The notes beneath the pieces are model-generated. The model was given only the letters and a program-made list of their open reading frames with translations, did not search any database and was not told where the DNA came from. From assembly GCA_029379385.1 (NCBI GenBank), contig CM055614.1, positions 17,651,994 through 17,715,993 of the forward strand: a stretch of DNA of 64,000 nucleotides, written 5' to 3'. The stretch comes from Quillaja saponaria. Lineage: Eukaryota; Streptophyta; Magnoliopsida; Fabales; Quillajaceae. Both the position numbers and the translations under genes were made by a program. Position 1 is the first letter of the stretch, and each line of letters starts with the position of its first letter. Positions 53,051 to 64,000 of the stretch are shown here, piece by piece.

Positions 53051-53595
53051 ATTATCCTTTTTCATACTATCCTACTAATATAACTTCTTCAAATCTTGGT
53101 ATATCTTGGAAGAATCAAGATGCATCACATAAGATGAGCAATGAGCCACTTCAAGAATTTTCTTTCTCAATTCAAGATCAGATGATATAACTACACAGTC
53201 AGGATATCCTGGCACATACCTTAGAGTTAGTTGCCAGCGTTGCTTTACTAGCTTCAAACAAAGTGGATTTCACTTGAATATAAGCTAACAACACCCCAAT
53301 AGGAGATATTTCAAATCTAACTCCCTCAGTTATGAACCTTTGCAATTCTTAACAACTCGACTGTGAACAGCTATTACATGGGATAAGCTACCCATTGACT
53401 TCCTACTCAAAGCATCCCCAACTACATTAGCTTTCCCTAGATGATAAGAAATTAAACAATCATAATCTTCTAACTGCTCAATCCATCTATGATGCCTTAA
53501 GTTCAAATGTTTCTACTCAAATATGTATTTAAGATTTTTATGATTCGTAAAATTTCACAGGTGTCATCATACAAATAATGCCTCTACATCTTCAT
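53051..53595 (-). pseudogene. Second gypsy copy: RNase H and integrase zinc-finger fragment
   Basis: Closely parallels 39425-40010 of the first copy at the DNA level (for example ATAACTTCTTCAAATCTTGG and AATTTTCTTTCTCAA). The open piece (53075-53257) reads SSDLELRKKILEVAHCSSYV then KIYQDLKKLY, the H2C2 integrase segment. The RNase H above it is full of stops. Both edges are insertion or deletion junctions. Confidence 0.85.
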
Positions 53596-54751
53596 TTCCA
53601 ACACTTTAATGCACTTTATCTCTTTCTTGTGATTGTTTTACTTATTTAGAGACTTTTTATGTTTATGAAGTTCATATTTAGTTAGGAGACCAAATAAATG
53701 TATTTAATTCTCTCTTGAGGGGAAATCCTAGACAAAGCTAAATTAGGGATATGATTTAGGCCATCTTTAGATTGTTTAAGCTTTTCATGCCAACCTTGAT
53801 ATATTGTATCTCTAGTTTATCCCATTGAGCCTAAATTAACCTTTTCTTGTTCAACCACATTAATTTTTCCCGTTGCCCTTTTTAATTTCCTTTTGCACCC
53901 TTCACTTTTAAGCATGTTAATCTTTCTAGGAAGATTATGGAGTTATATAATGAAAAAAAAAAAAGGTGAAAGGGTGGAGTTAATTTGTCCTTTATGTTCA
54001 CCTCATTCTTTTAATAGAATGAAATAAGTTTGAGGGTGTGTCATGGAGTTGTTAAGAAGGGAATGTGTGCTTCAAGTATAAAGGAAGTTTTTCATACCTT
54101 ATGCTATTTGTTGTAACATTGAGGTGAAATGTTAATTTTAAGTTTGGGGGTATAGGAATTCTTTTGAATTATGATCAAAATTCCTTCAAATTGTGAAAAA
54201 AAAAAGGGTTAAAAAAATGTGAATTTGTGGGAGATAAAAGAAAGTGGAAGCTATAGGTGTATTACTTGGAATGTGAAGGGAGTTCCAACAAAGGTCCTAT
54301 AATGAATAATGTGCTTAAGGTGATTTTGATCCTTAAAATTTTCTTTATCATACTGTTACCCTTGCCTGCATTACAAGCTTAATAAAGACTTATTGATCCT
54401 TTACTTAATGGAGTTTACATTAGTGGAGAGAGAGTTGAAAACCACACTTATAGGTTTGAATGCTAAATGGGATATACTTTGACAGAAACTTATCCAGATT
54501 ATGTGCATTCCTTTGTTTAAAGATCATAACACACACACTGGAAATCCATTTGAATTTGATAATTGCTTTTAAATTGAATCATGAATTTGAGTGATACTTA
54601 TGGACATTTAGTCAAGTTTATGTGATACTTTTGAGAGCATGATTGGGATTTCATTATGTTAAATGTGATGCATATTTGGGCTATTAGTTTTTGTTTGTAG
54701 TTTTGAGTATTCTTTAGCTCGAAGACTAACAAAACTTTAAGTTTGGAGGTA
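53596..54751 (+). mobile_element. Athila/Tat-like post-pol region, plus orientation
   Basis: Non-coding, containing AAGTTTGAGGGTGTGTCATG (54029), AAGTTTGGGGGTATAGG (54140) and AAGTTTGGAGGTA (54739). These purine-rich 'aagtttgggggt' runs typify the region between pol and 3' LTR in this lineage. The last directly precedes the LTR and is the likely polypurine tract. The left edge interrupts gypsy RNase H sequence. Confidence 0.6.
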
Positions 54752-56867
54752 TGATAACTCTTGGAAAAGAGTTATTTTACATTCTTTTACTCATTAATTT
54801 AGCTATGTTCTAGAGTTTTAGCTTAGTTTTAGTTAAATTCCTAGTTGAGTCCATATGATATTAAGATGTTCATTTCTAGTTGTTTTAAGATTAGATATAA
54901 GTGTTTTAAAGGAGTTCTAACTTGTGTTAACTTAGTCTTTGTGTTTTGAAGGTCTAATACAAGAATGAGTCCCATTGGAAGTCAAATTTGGTCTCAAAAT
55001 GCTCAAAATGTGCAAGACAAGGAAGGTTGCCTAGGAGACCACACCCTAATGCCAGAAAGCTGAGGTTACATCTTCGGGAAGCTTAGGCCATGGCACCGAC
55101 ACAATTCCTAGTTTAAATTGAAGTAAAATTGAAGGTTTTTAAGCCTATCAAAGAGGGACTACCTTCAGGACTTAGAGACACAATTAGAGATACAAGTTAG
55201 CAATTTTCTTTTAGAGTATTAGAGCTTGTCAAAGGTGCGAGGAAGCAAAAGGAGTAACGATCTGAGGAGCTTGAAGACCGACAACCTTCATAGCTTGAGG
55301 AAGCAAGAGGAGCAAGGATCATAGAAGCTTGAAGACTGACAACCTTCATAACTTTCACTTTTTCTACTTTGATGAGAATCATGGAGGATAAACATTCAAG
55401 TAGCCTTTTCATGTTCTGGATGGACCAATAACACAAGCTAGAGCCAAAAGAATCAAAGAAGCAATGCAAGGATTAGTTCAAGCTTGTTGGTCGGAGAACA
55501 ATAGTTTGCAGAGTAATGTGACAATTGGAAAGATAGGCTAGAAGGAAGGAGAATCAACTCTAGTTCATGTGATACAAGTACAAAAGAATGCATGAGGAAG
55601 GGCTAGGCTAAATTTAGGCATGTTTGTTGGGCTGAAGTTAATTTAGGCTTGTTTTGTTGAGCTGAAGTTAATTTGGGTGTTTTCTTAATTTTAATGGGAT
55701 GAACATTACTTTTAATTAAGCCGATATACTTTATCATATGTTTTGTATTATTTGGGCTTTAATTAGATTTTTATTTGTAATTGGATTACTAATCCTACTT
55801 GGGCTAGGAATCTATTAGTTTTAGGGTTTTTATTTGTTCCCTTATATATATAGAGGTAGGGTGAACTCATGACATTAAATTAGAATTCAATTTAAAGTTT
55901 TCAAGGAGGCAGAAGCTTTGTCTTGTTCTGTAATCAACTATCTTCCGAACTTATCAAAGATCTCATCTTTGTGGCATTCAATCACAAATTAGGGTTCTTG
56001 GAGCTTGCTCTTCAAGGGTTTTAATCTTCTTACAATCTGACTTCTAGCTTTCTTTGGGTTTTTAATTCAATCTTGTGTGGGTTTAAGGCATTTAATGCCA
56101 AGGGTTCACATCATACTCCTTCTTTATTTTTATTGTATTCATTTGATGTTTATTATTATTTAAACTATGTTTACACTAAGTAGCATGGAGTAGTTTCCTT
56201 TCAAGAATTGCAACTAGAACTCAACATGTAGATTGTTATTATTTTATCTATGGATTGCTTAGGTTATATGCATTTATCTAATTCATTTTATCCTTAATGC
56301 TTCTAAATGATTGGTCATCTCTTAGATTGAATTAGGAAACCTAAAGGAACCTAGGAAGGGAAATTTAGGTTAAGCCTTGAATGAATTAGCACTTGTTTGA
56401 ATTCAATGCATGTTGTTAAGTTTGATTTGCATATAGGATAGGAATATACCTATATGCCTTGTGTAGCCAATTTAGGTATGATCTTAAAGAGTTTTGCGTA
56501 ACTTAATTCACATAGGAATACAGTGAAATGATTAAGTGAGATATATTTATAAGACATAAAAATATGTTTATAATTGATCAAGAACCCTAGGTTAATAATT
56601 CTTTGTCATAACTAAGCAAAACAAGATAATAATAATTCAAGTGAAGTATTGAGGGAAGTTATAGTTCTAGGTTTATCTCCAATTTATTTGTTTGTTAATT
56701 TGCTCTTAGTTTATAATTAGTTTCATAATCTACCAAAATCTTAGTTGTTTGAATATATTTGGATTTGCTAACTTTAATACTAAGCGTAATATTTGAAAAC
56801 TCCTTATGAGAACTATCTCTACTTACTCTATATTTCTTAAGGACGATACGTGCGTTGGCGTGGGTAA
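54752..56867 (+). mobile_element. Athila/Tat-like LTR, plus orientation
   Basis: Begins TGATAACTCTTGG after a polypurine tract, with a TATA box (TATATATA, 55843-55851) about half way. It ends near TTGGCGTGGGTAAAATC, after which gypsy gag sequence resumes (56868). Its 55940-56660 segment matches the complement of 61320-62000. Length is about 2.1 kb. No primer site follows, so it is a 3' LTR. Confidence 0.65.
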
Positions 56868-57517
56868 AATCTGTACCACTCTTCCAAGAAGGTATATGGA
56901 TCCTGAGTAGAATCCACACTAGAGACCCTAGGTGGCTGCATCTTTCAAAAATCATGTAATGACACAAATACTCATTGGTCTTGCTGAATTGGAACTAGAA
57001 TTGGAGGGTTTGCCTCTTGCTGAAGCTGAACAGAAAGAACTTGAGATGGCAGTGATTGACCTTGCTGAGGCTGTTGTTACTGAGCCAAGATTCTGACTAA
57101 ATCACCCACAGTCCTTTGCACACTATCTAGTCCTTGCACAAGCTACTTTAAAATAAGAGCAGATGCTGCTACTCCAGCTTGCTCAGTGACTTTACCTCTA
57201 CCTCTACCATGTCCTTTATGACCTCTACCTCTTGCTATTAGCACACGAGGACTGATAGATCCTTGGTCAGAGCAAGCATCTTGCTACCTCCCACGACCAG
57301 TAACATTGTTACTGTGCATATCTAAAACAAGCACAAATGAATTCAATATACAATTCTCATATAAGCCAAAGGACAATATATTATAGAATCACTACTTGAA
57401 GATTCAGGATGAATTAGGAAGTATTAGTAAGTTCACATATGCCATGAGTGACATATGTAAACAAAGTAACCACATCCTTGTAGTCACGAAACCTCTAAAC
57501 AAGCTCTAATACCAACT
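56868..57517 (-). pseudogene. Second gypsy copy: gag 5' part, leader and primer-binding site
   Basis: Aligns with 42374-43038 of the first copy (AAGCACAAATGAATTCAATA; minus-strand Gly/Arg-rich stretch near 57210). 57500-57517 holds a good primer site (minus-strand TTGGTATTAGAGCTT). The rest of gag, protease and reverse transcriptase between this piece and 53595 is gone. The ORF 56695-56967 spans the junction and is not a gene. Confidence 0.8.
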
Positions 57518-59098
57518 TGTCACATCTTGCACGGAGGCATGACTGGCCAAAGAAATGGATAACCAAACCTTTGTAACCCTAACTCCAAATGAAAAAATTA
57601 CACATAACCATTAACTTAAACAAAAATTAAAAGAAAGTTTTATAAATGCACGTTTATTGGAAGGAATAGTAATTTAAATAAAAATTTTGGCATAGATTCC
57701 TTGTAAAGTGGAACATGCCCAGTAATACAAACAGTATATATATCCCGCTTATATACAATAATAACACAAAGGTAACTAGAAGCTCCTGCTCTATCCATAC
57801 AAGAAAACCAACAAGCCACATTATTACACGTAACTCAAAACTTCATAAGTCAAGCCTTAATGTGACAGCAAATTTTCTCATCCCTGGCTTCAAGATTGTG
57901 CTATCACATAGATACCTTGCCTGCAGTAGCTATCGACAAGTCAAGTTTCAGTCGAAAAAGCTAGATGAGAACTTGATACTAGAAAAAAAATATAAACAAA
58001 TAAAGAGTGAGTCATAAAGACTTAATAAGTGAAAAACATACCAAAAGGGTACTAAAATCAATCAACATATAATTACAAGACATAAGCTTACTAGTTTCAT
58101 GCTAGCACAACTTACAATGCAAGTTCATACATACATATACATAAAATAAAAAGCCAAAACTAATATAACTCGCAAAAGATCATATTCAAACAAATCAAGT
58201 AAAGCATCCAAAAGGGCTAGTAGTTAAAGTAGCAACACCCGCACACCATAAAAATATCCCCCTCAAGGCGTTTTTGCTCTAGCATACTAAATGTATATAA
58301 ACTTCTCACATAACCTCCCTGGGCCTAAGTTACACTAGTATGTTTATTCAAATATCAAATACAATAATTACCATTTATCTTACTCCCACACTTGGAGTTT
58401 ATCTCATAAAATCCTAAAATCAAAACCCTCAACCCAACAATAATTAAAGTATCTAAGTTTTTAATGAAATCTAGAGGAATTATATAGGATTATAGGCTTA
58501 GAATTACCAAAAACCAAAGCTCCCTAACCACAAGAAGCTACGACTAGCACAAGGGAGGGCTATTGTTGCTGCCTTACTACCTTGTTGTCTTGCTATCGTG
58601 GGGGTTGAGAAGTTGCCAAGGTTGTTATAGTAAGGTGTTGTACCATCCAACTCCAAATAGAAGAAACAAGGAGGCAGCCAACGATGAAGCAAGATGAAAG
58701 AGGGAAACCTACCACTTGACTGGAAGGAAAGGGGCTGGATTGGTGCAACTTCAAGCCATCTAAGCTACACAAAACAATGAGCAAAGGTAGGAGGAAAGAT
58801 GGGTGTCTTGGCCAACAGAGGAAGCACAAGAGAATTCTAGAAGTAGGGGAGTAAAACAAAGGATGAAGAGCATGGGAAGTAAAGAAAATAAAAGATAAAA
58901 TGAGAAAATAAAAAGTAAAAATAAAAATGAAAAATGATGCAAAAGTCAAACTTTAAAGTAGAGTATATATTTTTGTGTATATATATATATGATGTTTGTT
59001 TATCTTGTTTTATTTTGTTTATGTATTTATTTCTTTTATAACTAAAAGTTACTTACAATAACTCTAACGCGTAACACTACAATATTGGGTTAGAACCA
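57518..59098 (-). mobile_element. 5' LTR of the second gypsy copy, inserted in a Helitron
   Basis: Starts TGTCACATC (57518) directly at the primer site and ends GGTTAGAACCA (59098), the family's TGTCA...GGTTATAACA format, decayed. Its outer edge falls inside a Helitron reading frame. At about 1.6 kb it is shorter than LTRs B and C. Confidence 0.82.
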
Positions 59099-61060
59099 AG
59101 ATATCCACCTTGCAGCTCGAATCATTTTTATCTCATCCACCCAGTTTTCTTGTTCATCATGAGTAACATATACATCAATTTTGGCATGTCCTTTGTAAAG
59201 ATACTTCATTGCCTTTAAACTAGAGCAAATCTCCACGTTGTTATGGAAATTATATCTTGAGAGAAGATATAGATTGTAAGGGACAACCAATTAATTATTC
59301 AAATTTGTATTTTGAACTTTAATCTGTAATTGAAAATATTTTTGTAAGTTGATATTGTTGACTAAAATATATAAAATTGTAAAGAAAATTTAATAAATTT
59401 GGTATGTGTATTTACCTACATCCGATCTCTTCTTCTCCTATATAGTGGATATGAATATTTTTTGAGGATAATAGTTTTGGATAACGACTTTTGAATTTCC
59501 CATTCATTATACACGAATTTTTTTTGTTAATCTCTCCATAATGTCCATGCATCATATGCTTTGCCACCTTCTCATAAAGTACAAGATATTTATTTTATTA
59601 AGAATCTCTACACAAACAAATCTATCACATTGATCTGGGTTCAAGATTTCAATTTCTGGTTTCAATATTAGCAAAATATAAGCATGTAAAAGACCTCGTT
59701 TTTGAAACTCAACCACATAAACATGTGCTGTAATTTTACCAAAACCTTCTTTCCTAAAAAGTTGATCCATGAGATCCTTTAGTTTTTCCTAAGAAACTCT
59801 AGTAGTAAGATTAAGTTTATCTTAAGGCTGCTACCCTAGAAAGATTCTTCTTGATTCCTTCCACTCAGGATTACATGTCATTAATTATGATAAAGAGATC
59901 AAGTTTTCCTAATATTTGTAGTAAGCACATAGCATCCGTATAACGACATCTAATATCTCTAAGTCCTCTAATAAAAGAAGCATGAAGCTCAATTCTTTGA
60001 CTTACTTGATTTCCTTTTTTCTTTCCAAGCTTGATGCTGTCAATAATTCCTTAGTAAAATTCACCTCTAATTTTTTATTGGTTTTTCCTGTATTGAATAT
60101 TCAAGTCTTGTTGTTTCGAGATTTATGTACATGTCTATAAAATGTAGCAATAGTCTTTCTGCTTGTAAAAGTGTCAAGTTGTCAAGCTTTCTAATTTGCA
60201 ACTTATAACAATAATACTACATGAAACTCTAGTTGCACTTTCACGTCGTACATCTATATTGAAAATATTCGAGTAACTTATTTCTTAATGAAATATAATT
60301 CAAATAATTAAAATTAAATAATAAAAATTTAAAAAAAATAAGGATTTGATATAGAGTACCTTGACATTCATAACCAAGCATGTCTTCTACAATGCTAAAA
60401 TGTCTCTTATTAGAATAGATACGCTTATTCATATTAGGACTACTTTTCTTGATATCTTGGTGCCATCCAGCATCTCCTTGAGGAACTAATAGAGGATATT
60501 GCAATAGATCATAACAACTGAAGTAGTGTTTAACTCAATGAGTTGGACCAGATTGTGCGCATGAGAATTATTCCATTCAATCGAAATAGCATAAACTTGA
60601 TCAGCTAAAGGTGAATTATAAATTCGCTGGTCTAGCTTCACATTTATTGATATATGAATTTGAATATTTTTGAAAAAATCACTATCTTTGACTCTACATA
60701 ATACTTGAGCATATGGGGATTTTCTTTCTTGGCCTCCAACAACATTGTAACAATATTCTTGTTGAGGTCAGCTTTAGGCAACACAATCATTTGGTTTTGT
60801 AGTTCATTTTCAGTGTCATAAAAATACAACTTGAAAATAACAAGGAGTTTCTTGTATTGGTACCAAGGATGGACAATTATGATACACTTGACATTAAGCT
60901 CGAAATGTATGAATGCCTTGCCTTAATGAAACAAGCTCCTTATCAAATTCAGATGATGTAAATGGAAAATACTATTGTATACCCAGATGTTTTTCAAGAA
61001 ATGCTTCGCTTCCTCCGTGTGAGACTTAAAAAAGTCTAGTATTTCATTTAGCTAGGAAAA
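59099..61060 (-). pseudogene. Helitron Rep/helicase gene, N-terminal half
   Basis: Helitron Rep/helicase proteins nick and unwind DNA for rolling-circle transposition. Read from high to low coordinates: GKAFIHFE and LYFYDTENELQNQM (60640-60930), KLDQRIYNSPLADQVYAISI (about 60600), LQYPLLVPQGDAGWHQDIKK (60440-60504), HASFIRGLRDIRCRYTDAMC (59930-59980), TCNPEWKESRR (about 59870). These are followed by FGKITAHVYVVEFQKRGLLH, AYILLIL and PDQCDRFVCVEI (59552-59770), VVPYNLYLLSRYNFHNNVEI and CSSLKAMKYLYKG (59200-59290), and ARWIS at 59100. The HUH nuclease motif, normally H-A-H, reads H-A-Y. An intron-like gap (GTAAAT...TACAG, about 59325-59415) separates two blocks. The gene stops where the gypsy LTR begins, and the rest of the helicase is not in the window. 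Many stops. Confidence 0.87.
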
Positions 61061-61299
61061 AAGAGAAAACAATTGTTATGGATTAATTTAATATAAAGTT
61101 TGTAATATAAGTATAATCTTAGTAAAAAGAACACATCCTCTTATGATTATTGTAATTAATTTTAAATAATTACATACTTACTTTCAAGATTTCTGTTGGA
61201 AAGAGTGGGAGGTGAGGTCTTGCAATGGAGATGAAGTAACGTGTGAATAATGGGGATGGAGTTGAGGAAGGGGACTATCAGGATTGAAAGGGGATGGTT
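61061..61299. other. No gene recognised
   Basis: Short AT-rich stretch, then a G-rich part (61200-61299) beyond the recognisable start of the Helitron protein. It may be upstream Helitron sequence; nothing specific supports this. Confidence 0.35.
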
Positions 61300-62216
61300 G
61301 GGTATTGTAGTAGTAAGTGTCTAACTTTTATTCCCATACCGAATTATTAACCTAGGGTTCTTATTCAATTATAAATATCTTTCGAGTTACTTATAATAAT
61401 ATCTCACTTAATTAAATCACTATAATTCTATGAGAATTAAGTTAAGCAAGACTCATTAAGAATAGACCTAACATGGCTACACAAGGTATGGAGGTATATT
61501 TTTATCCTACACACAAATCAAATTCAAACAAGCATGTGAATGAATTCAAATAAATGTTATCTTGTTCAAGGCTAAACCTAGATTTCTTCGTCAAGGTTCC
61601 TCTAGGTTATCACATCAATCTAAAAATTGCTAATCAATTAGAAGTATTAAGCATAGAATAAAATAAATAAATCATATACCAAACCCTAAGCAATCAATAA
61701 ATAACATAAAACCAAGCTATGTGTTGAGTTTCATTGCAATCCTAGAAATAAAACTACTTCATGTAACATGGATTCATATAAAGAAAATATCAAACAAATA
61801 CAAGGAAAGGAAAGGAGTAGAATGATTGAAAATCGATAGGTTGTCAAACTTCAATCTTTAACCATATAAGCTTCTCTTGTTCCTTGCACTCTTATCGTAT
61901 TTTAATCTCTAGAACTTCTTAACTAACTTATGTGTATTGAATCCCCAAGGCAAACCTTTTTAATAGGCTTTAAAACTCTCAATTAGAGTTCAATTTGGAC
62001 GAGAAATTGCACCGATGCCGCAGCCACGCTTTTTGGGTGCCATGGTATTGATTTTCAAAGAAGTGCATCATGTAGGGGGCCATGGAGCCATGCTGGTCCT
62101 ATCTGGCACTAAACCTATTTGACTTTGTGTTTTTGCACTCTATTTTGGGCCCTGTGGGGCCTGACGTGTAGGAAATCCTCATTTGACTTCAAAGGGGTCT
62201 CCTTTAAGCATTAAAC
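61300..62216 (-). mobile_element. Partial Athila/Tat-like LTR, minus orientation
   Basis: 61320-62000 is the imperfect reverse complement of 55940-56660 (compare ACCTAGATTTC...GGTTCCTCTAGGTT with the complement of 56330-56380, and CAAAACCTAAGCAATC-type text). It lacks the LTR's start and joins LTR D at 62217. Confidence 0.65.
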
Positions 62217-64000
62217 TGTCACAACTCACATGGAGGCATGACTGTCCAGAGGGATAAGTAACCAAATCTCCATAACCCGACTTCAAATCAAAGAAATACA
62301 TATGGCCAATGATCAAATTATCAATTAAAGGAAAGTGTTATAAAAACTAATCATATGCAAAGACTCATTGACTATCATGCACAATGATTTAACTAGAAAT
62401 TTTGGCAGAGGTTCCCTGTAAGTGGAACATGCCCAATAATACAAACAAGTGATATCCTGGTTACACACAACTAGTTAACAACAACAACATTATCCATGAG
62501 AGCTCCGATCTATTTTTATACCATAACAATAACAAACTAAACTATTACACAAATTAAAATCCAAGACCCAAGCCCTAATGTGACTACAAAGCTTGGTCGA
62601 GTCAAGTGTTTGTTTGTGACTTTTATTGAGATCCTGATACTAAAAAAAAATATATAACCAAAATAGGTGTGAGCCATAGAGACTCGTAAGTGAAAAACGT
62701 ACCCAAAGGATACCAGCATCAATTAAGACATAAGTAAATACGAAGATCAAATAACTCATATAAACACCAATTATAAGACAATTCCCATTCACACATACAT
62801 AAATGTAGAAAATATAAAATATAATCAATACAACTCTCAAAAAAGATAATATACAAACAATTCAAATAAAACATCCAAAAGGGCCAATTGGAGTAACTCA
62901 GTAGCCACACACCAAATACACGTCTTCTTCGGGGCATTTTTGCTCCCTGCACACCAAAATATATTAACTCCTCACATACCCTCCTTGGGACTGAGTTACT
63001 TAAATATTTTTAATCAAATATCAATAATCAAATCAAGTTATCCTAGGTGCATGCGAATTCTATTTCTTATAAAAAAATAAAAAAATTTAGTTTTATTGGC
63101 CCTTGTCAAACATAAATAAAGTTACACATTAAATACAGTATAATTAATATGAGATTGTCAACAATATAGCATTTAATCAATTAATTCAATTATAGTACTA
63201 AACATTCTCATTTGAAAACTATATGAACATTTTCATAAAAATACACCAAACAATTAGTCACAATATACTAGCAACCAAAGAGTAGCATTTTCCACTTATA
63301 AAGTTTATGGATTCAACGCGTCCTTCATTCTTGAATTCAACAGTGGCGATTGATCAACCACACATTTCAAAGCTAAAAATCATAATTTCAAATATTACTT
63401 AATATATAAATTTCATAGGTTATAATCCCTTAATTAATCATTTAACTACTAAAACCTATATAGGTCAATTTCTATGCATATACTAAAAATTTAACTTCTC
63501 TTAGACATTTTATTGAATACCTTGAAGGTATGATTTATTCTAGTGCATGTGTATGTATATATTTATATATATACTTACACAATGAAAGTCAATATAATCC
63601 ATCAATTCTCATTTTATTCAAATTACAAACGTTGAATTTAAGTTAAACTAATTACTTAAAGTTAATCAATAACTTGAACTATACACTCCATCATTAATAT
63701 AATTAAATTTCCAAACTTTCCTCTTCTAATTCATATAACCACCATCTATGTTCCTTGTTTTCTAAACTTTTGTTCACAACTAAACTACATCCCACATCTA
63801 ATTCTCAATAAATAAGGGAAGGATTAAGGTTAAACCTCAAGAAAACAAGATAAGCACTTGGATTTTAAGGTAATTTAGACTGCCAAATCCATGACTGGAA
63901 TGAAGCTTGCTACTACTGTCCACTTTGTTCTTCAGCCATTACTTTGTGTGAAGGGGACAGCCAGCTAAAAAGCACAAAAGACCATAGCCACTACTCCTTT
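62217..64000 (-). mobile_element. LTR D of the long-LTR gypsy family, runs off the window
   Basis: Starts TGTCACAACTCACATGGAGG (62217) and follows LTRs B, C and 57518 through CATGCCCAATAATACAAACA (about 62427) and GGTGCATGCGAATTC (63046). It inserts into an Athila-like LTR. The other end and any internal region lie beyond 64000. ORFs at 62537-62952 are LTR sequence. Confidence 0.82.

Noticed and set aside
56695..56967. 90-codon minus-strand frame
   Set aside because: Spans the junction between an Athila-like LTR and gypsy gag sequence, so it is a chance fusion.
58593..58949. 118-codon hydrophobic minus-strand frame
   Set aside because: Inside the LTR at 57518-59098; T/C-rich DNA translates to Phe/Leu/Ser, not a real membrane protein.

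Overview
The window is nuclear DNA from a flowering plant, most likely a eudicot. It is AT-rich and consists mostly of decayed, nested transposable elements. Only one gene looks intact: a four-exon glycosyltransferase gene with canonical GT-AG introns, a TATA-like box and a pyrimidine patch. The species cannot be fixed from the sequence. I saw no tRNA or rRNA gene, no CRISPR array, and nothing bacterial or organellar.

Layout. 1-4348: a Ty3/gypsy relic on the minus strand (gag fragment, primer-binding site, 2.5 kb LTR) that abuts a broken Ty1/copia element (4349-7692, minus) inside its reverse transcriptase. 7693-10493: low-information sequence with one possible MITE. 10494-16719 (minus): a 402-residue GT77/PF03407-type nucleotide-diphospho-sugar transferase, reconstructed from exons 16719-16429, 12894-12529, 11141-10660 and 10563-10494. 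17313-17754: a foldback repeat. 17935-24600: the 3' part of an Athila/Tat-like gypsy element (minus), interrupted by a LINE (20830-24108) with a poly(A) tract and a 12-bp target-site duplication.

27172-44201 is a chromovirus-like gypsy element (minus) with a readable but inactivated gag-PR-RT-RH-INT order. Its 3' LTR was invaded by two solo LTRs of the same long-LTR family. One of these carries a third solo LTR of another family, on the opposite strand. Beyond its truncated 5' LTR lie two partial LTRs of the same family in the opposite orientation (44221-45211 and about 46090-48713). They enclose a fragment of a PPR gene, and the second contains a 360-bp triplication.

49400-53050: an Athila-like relic (minus) that retains gag, primer-binding site and LTR but has lost pol. 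53051-59098: a second gypsy copy, split by an Athila-like terminal fragment on the plus strand. Its 5' LTR sits inside a Helitron Rep/helicase gene (59099-61060, minus). 61300-62216 is part of another Athila-like LTR, and 62217 to the window end is another LTR of the chromovirus family.

The genes do not form a pathway. The region records successive insertions, LTR-LTR recombination leaving solo LTRs, and internal deletions beside one retained single gene. I found no evidence of a new functional system. The most unusual items are the three-level solo-LTR nest, the PPR fragment between same-family LTRs, the reverse-transcriptase fragment inside an LTR, and the LINE whose ORF1 is fused to the reverse-transcriptase core.
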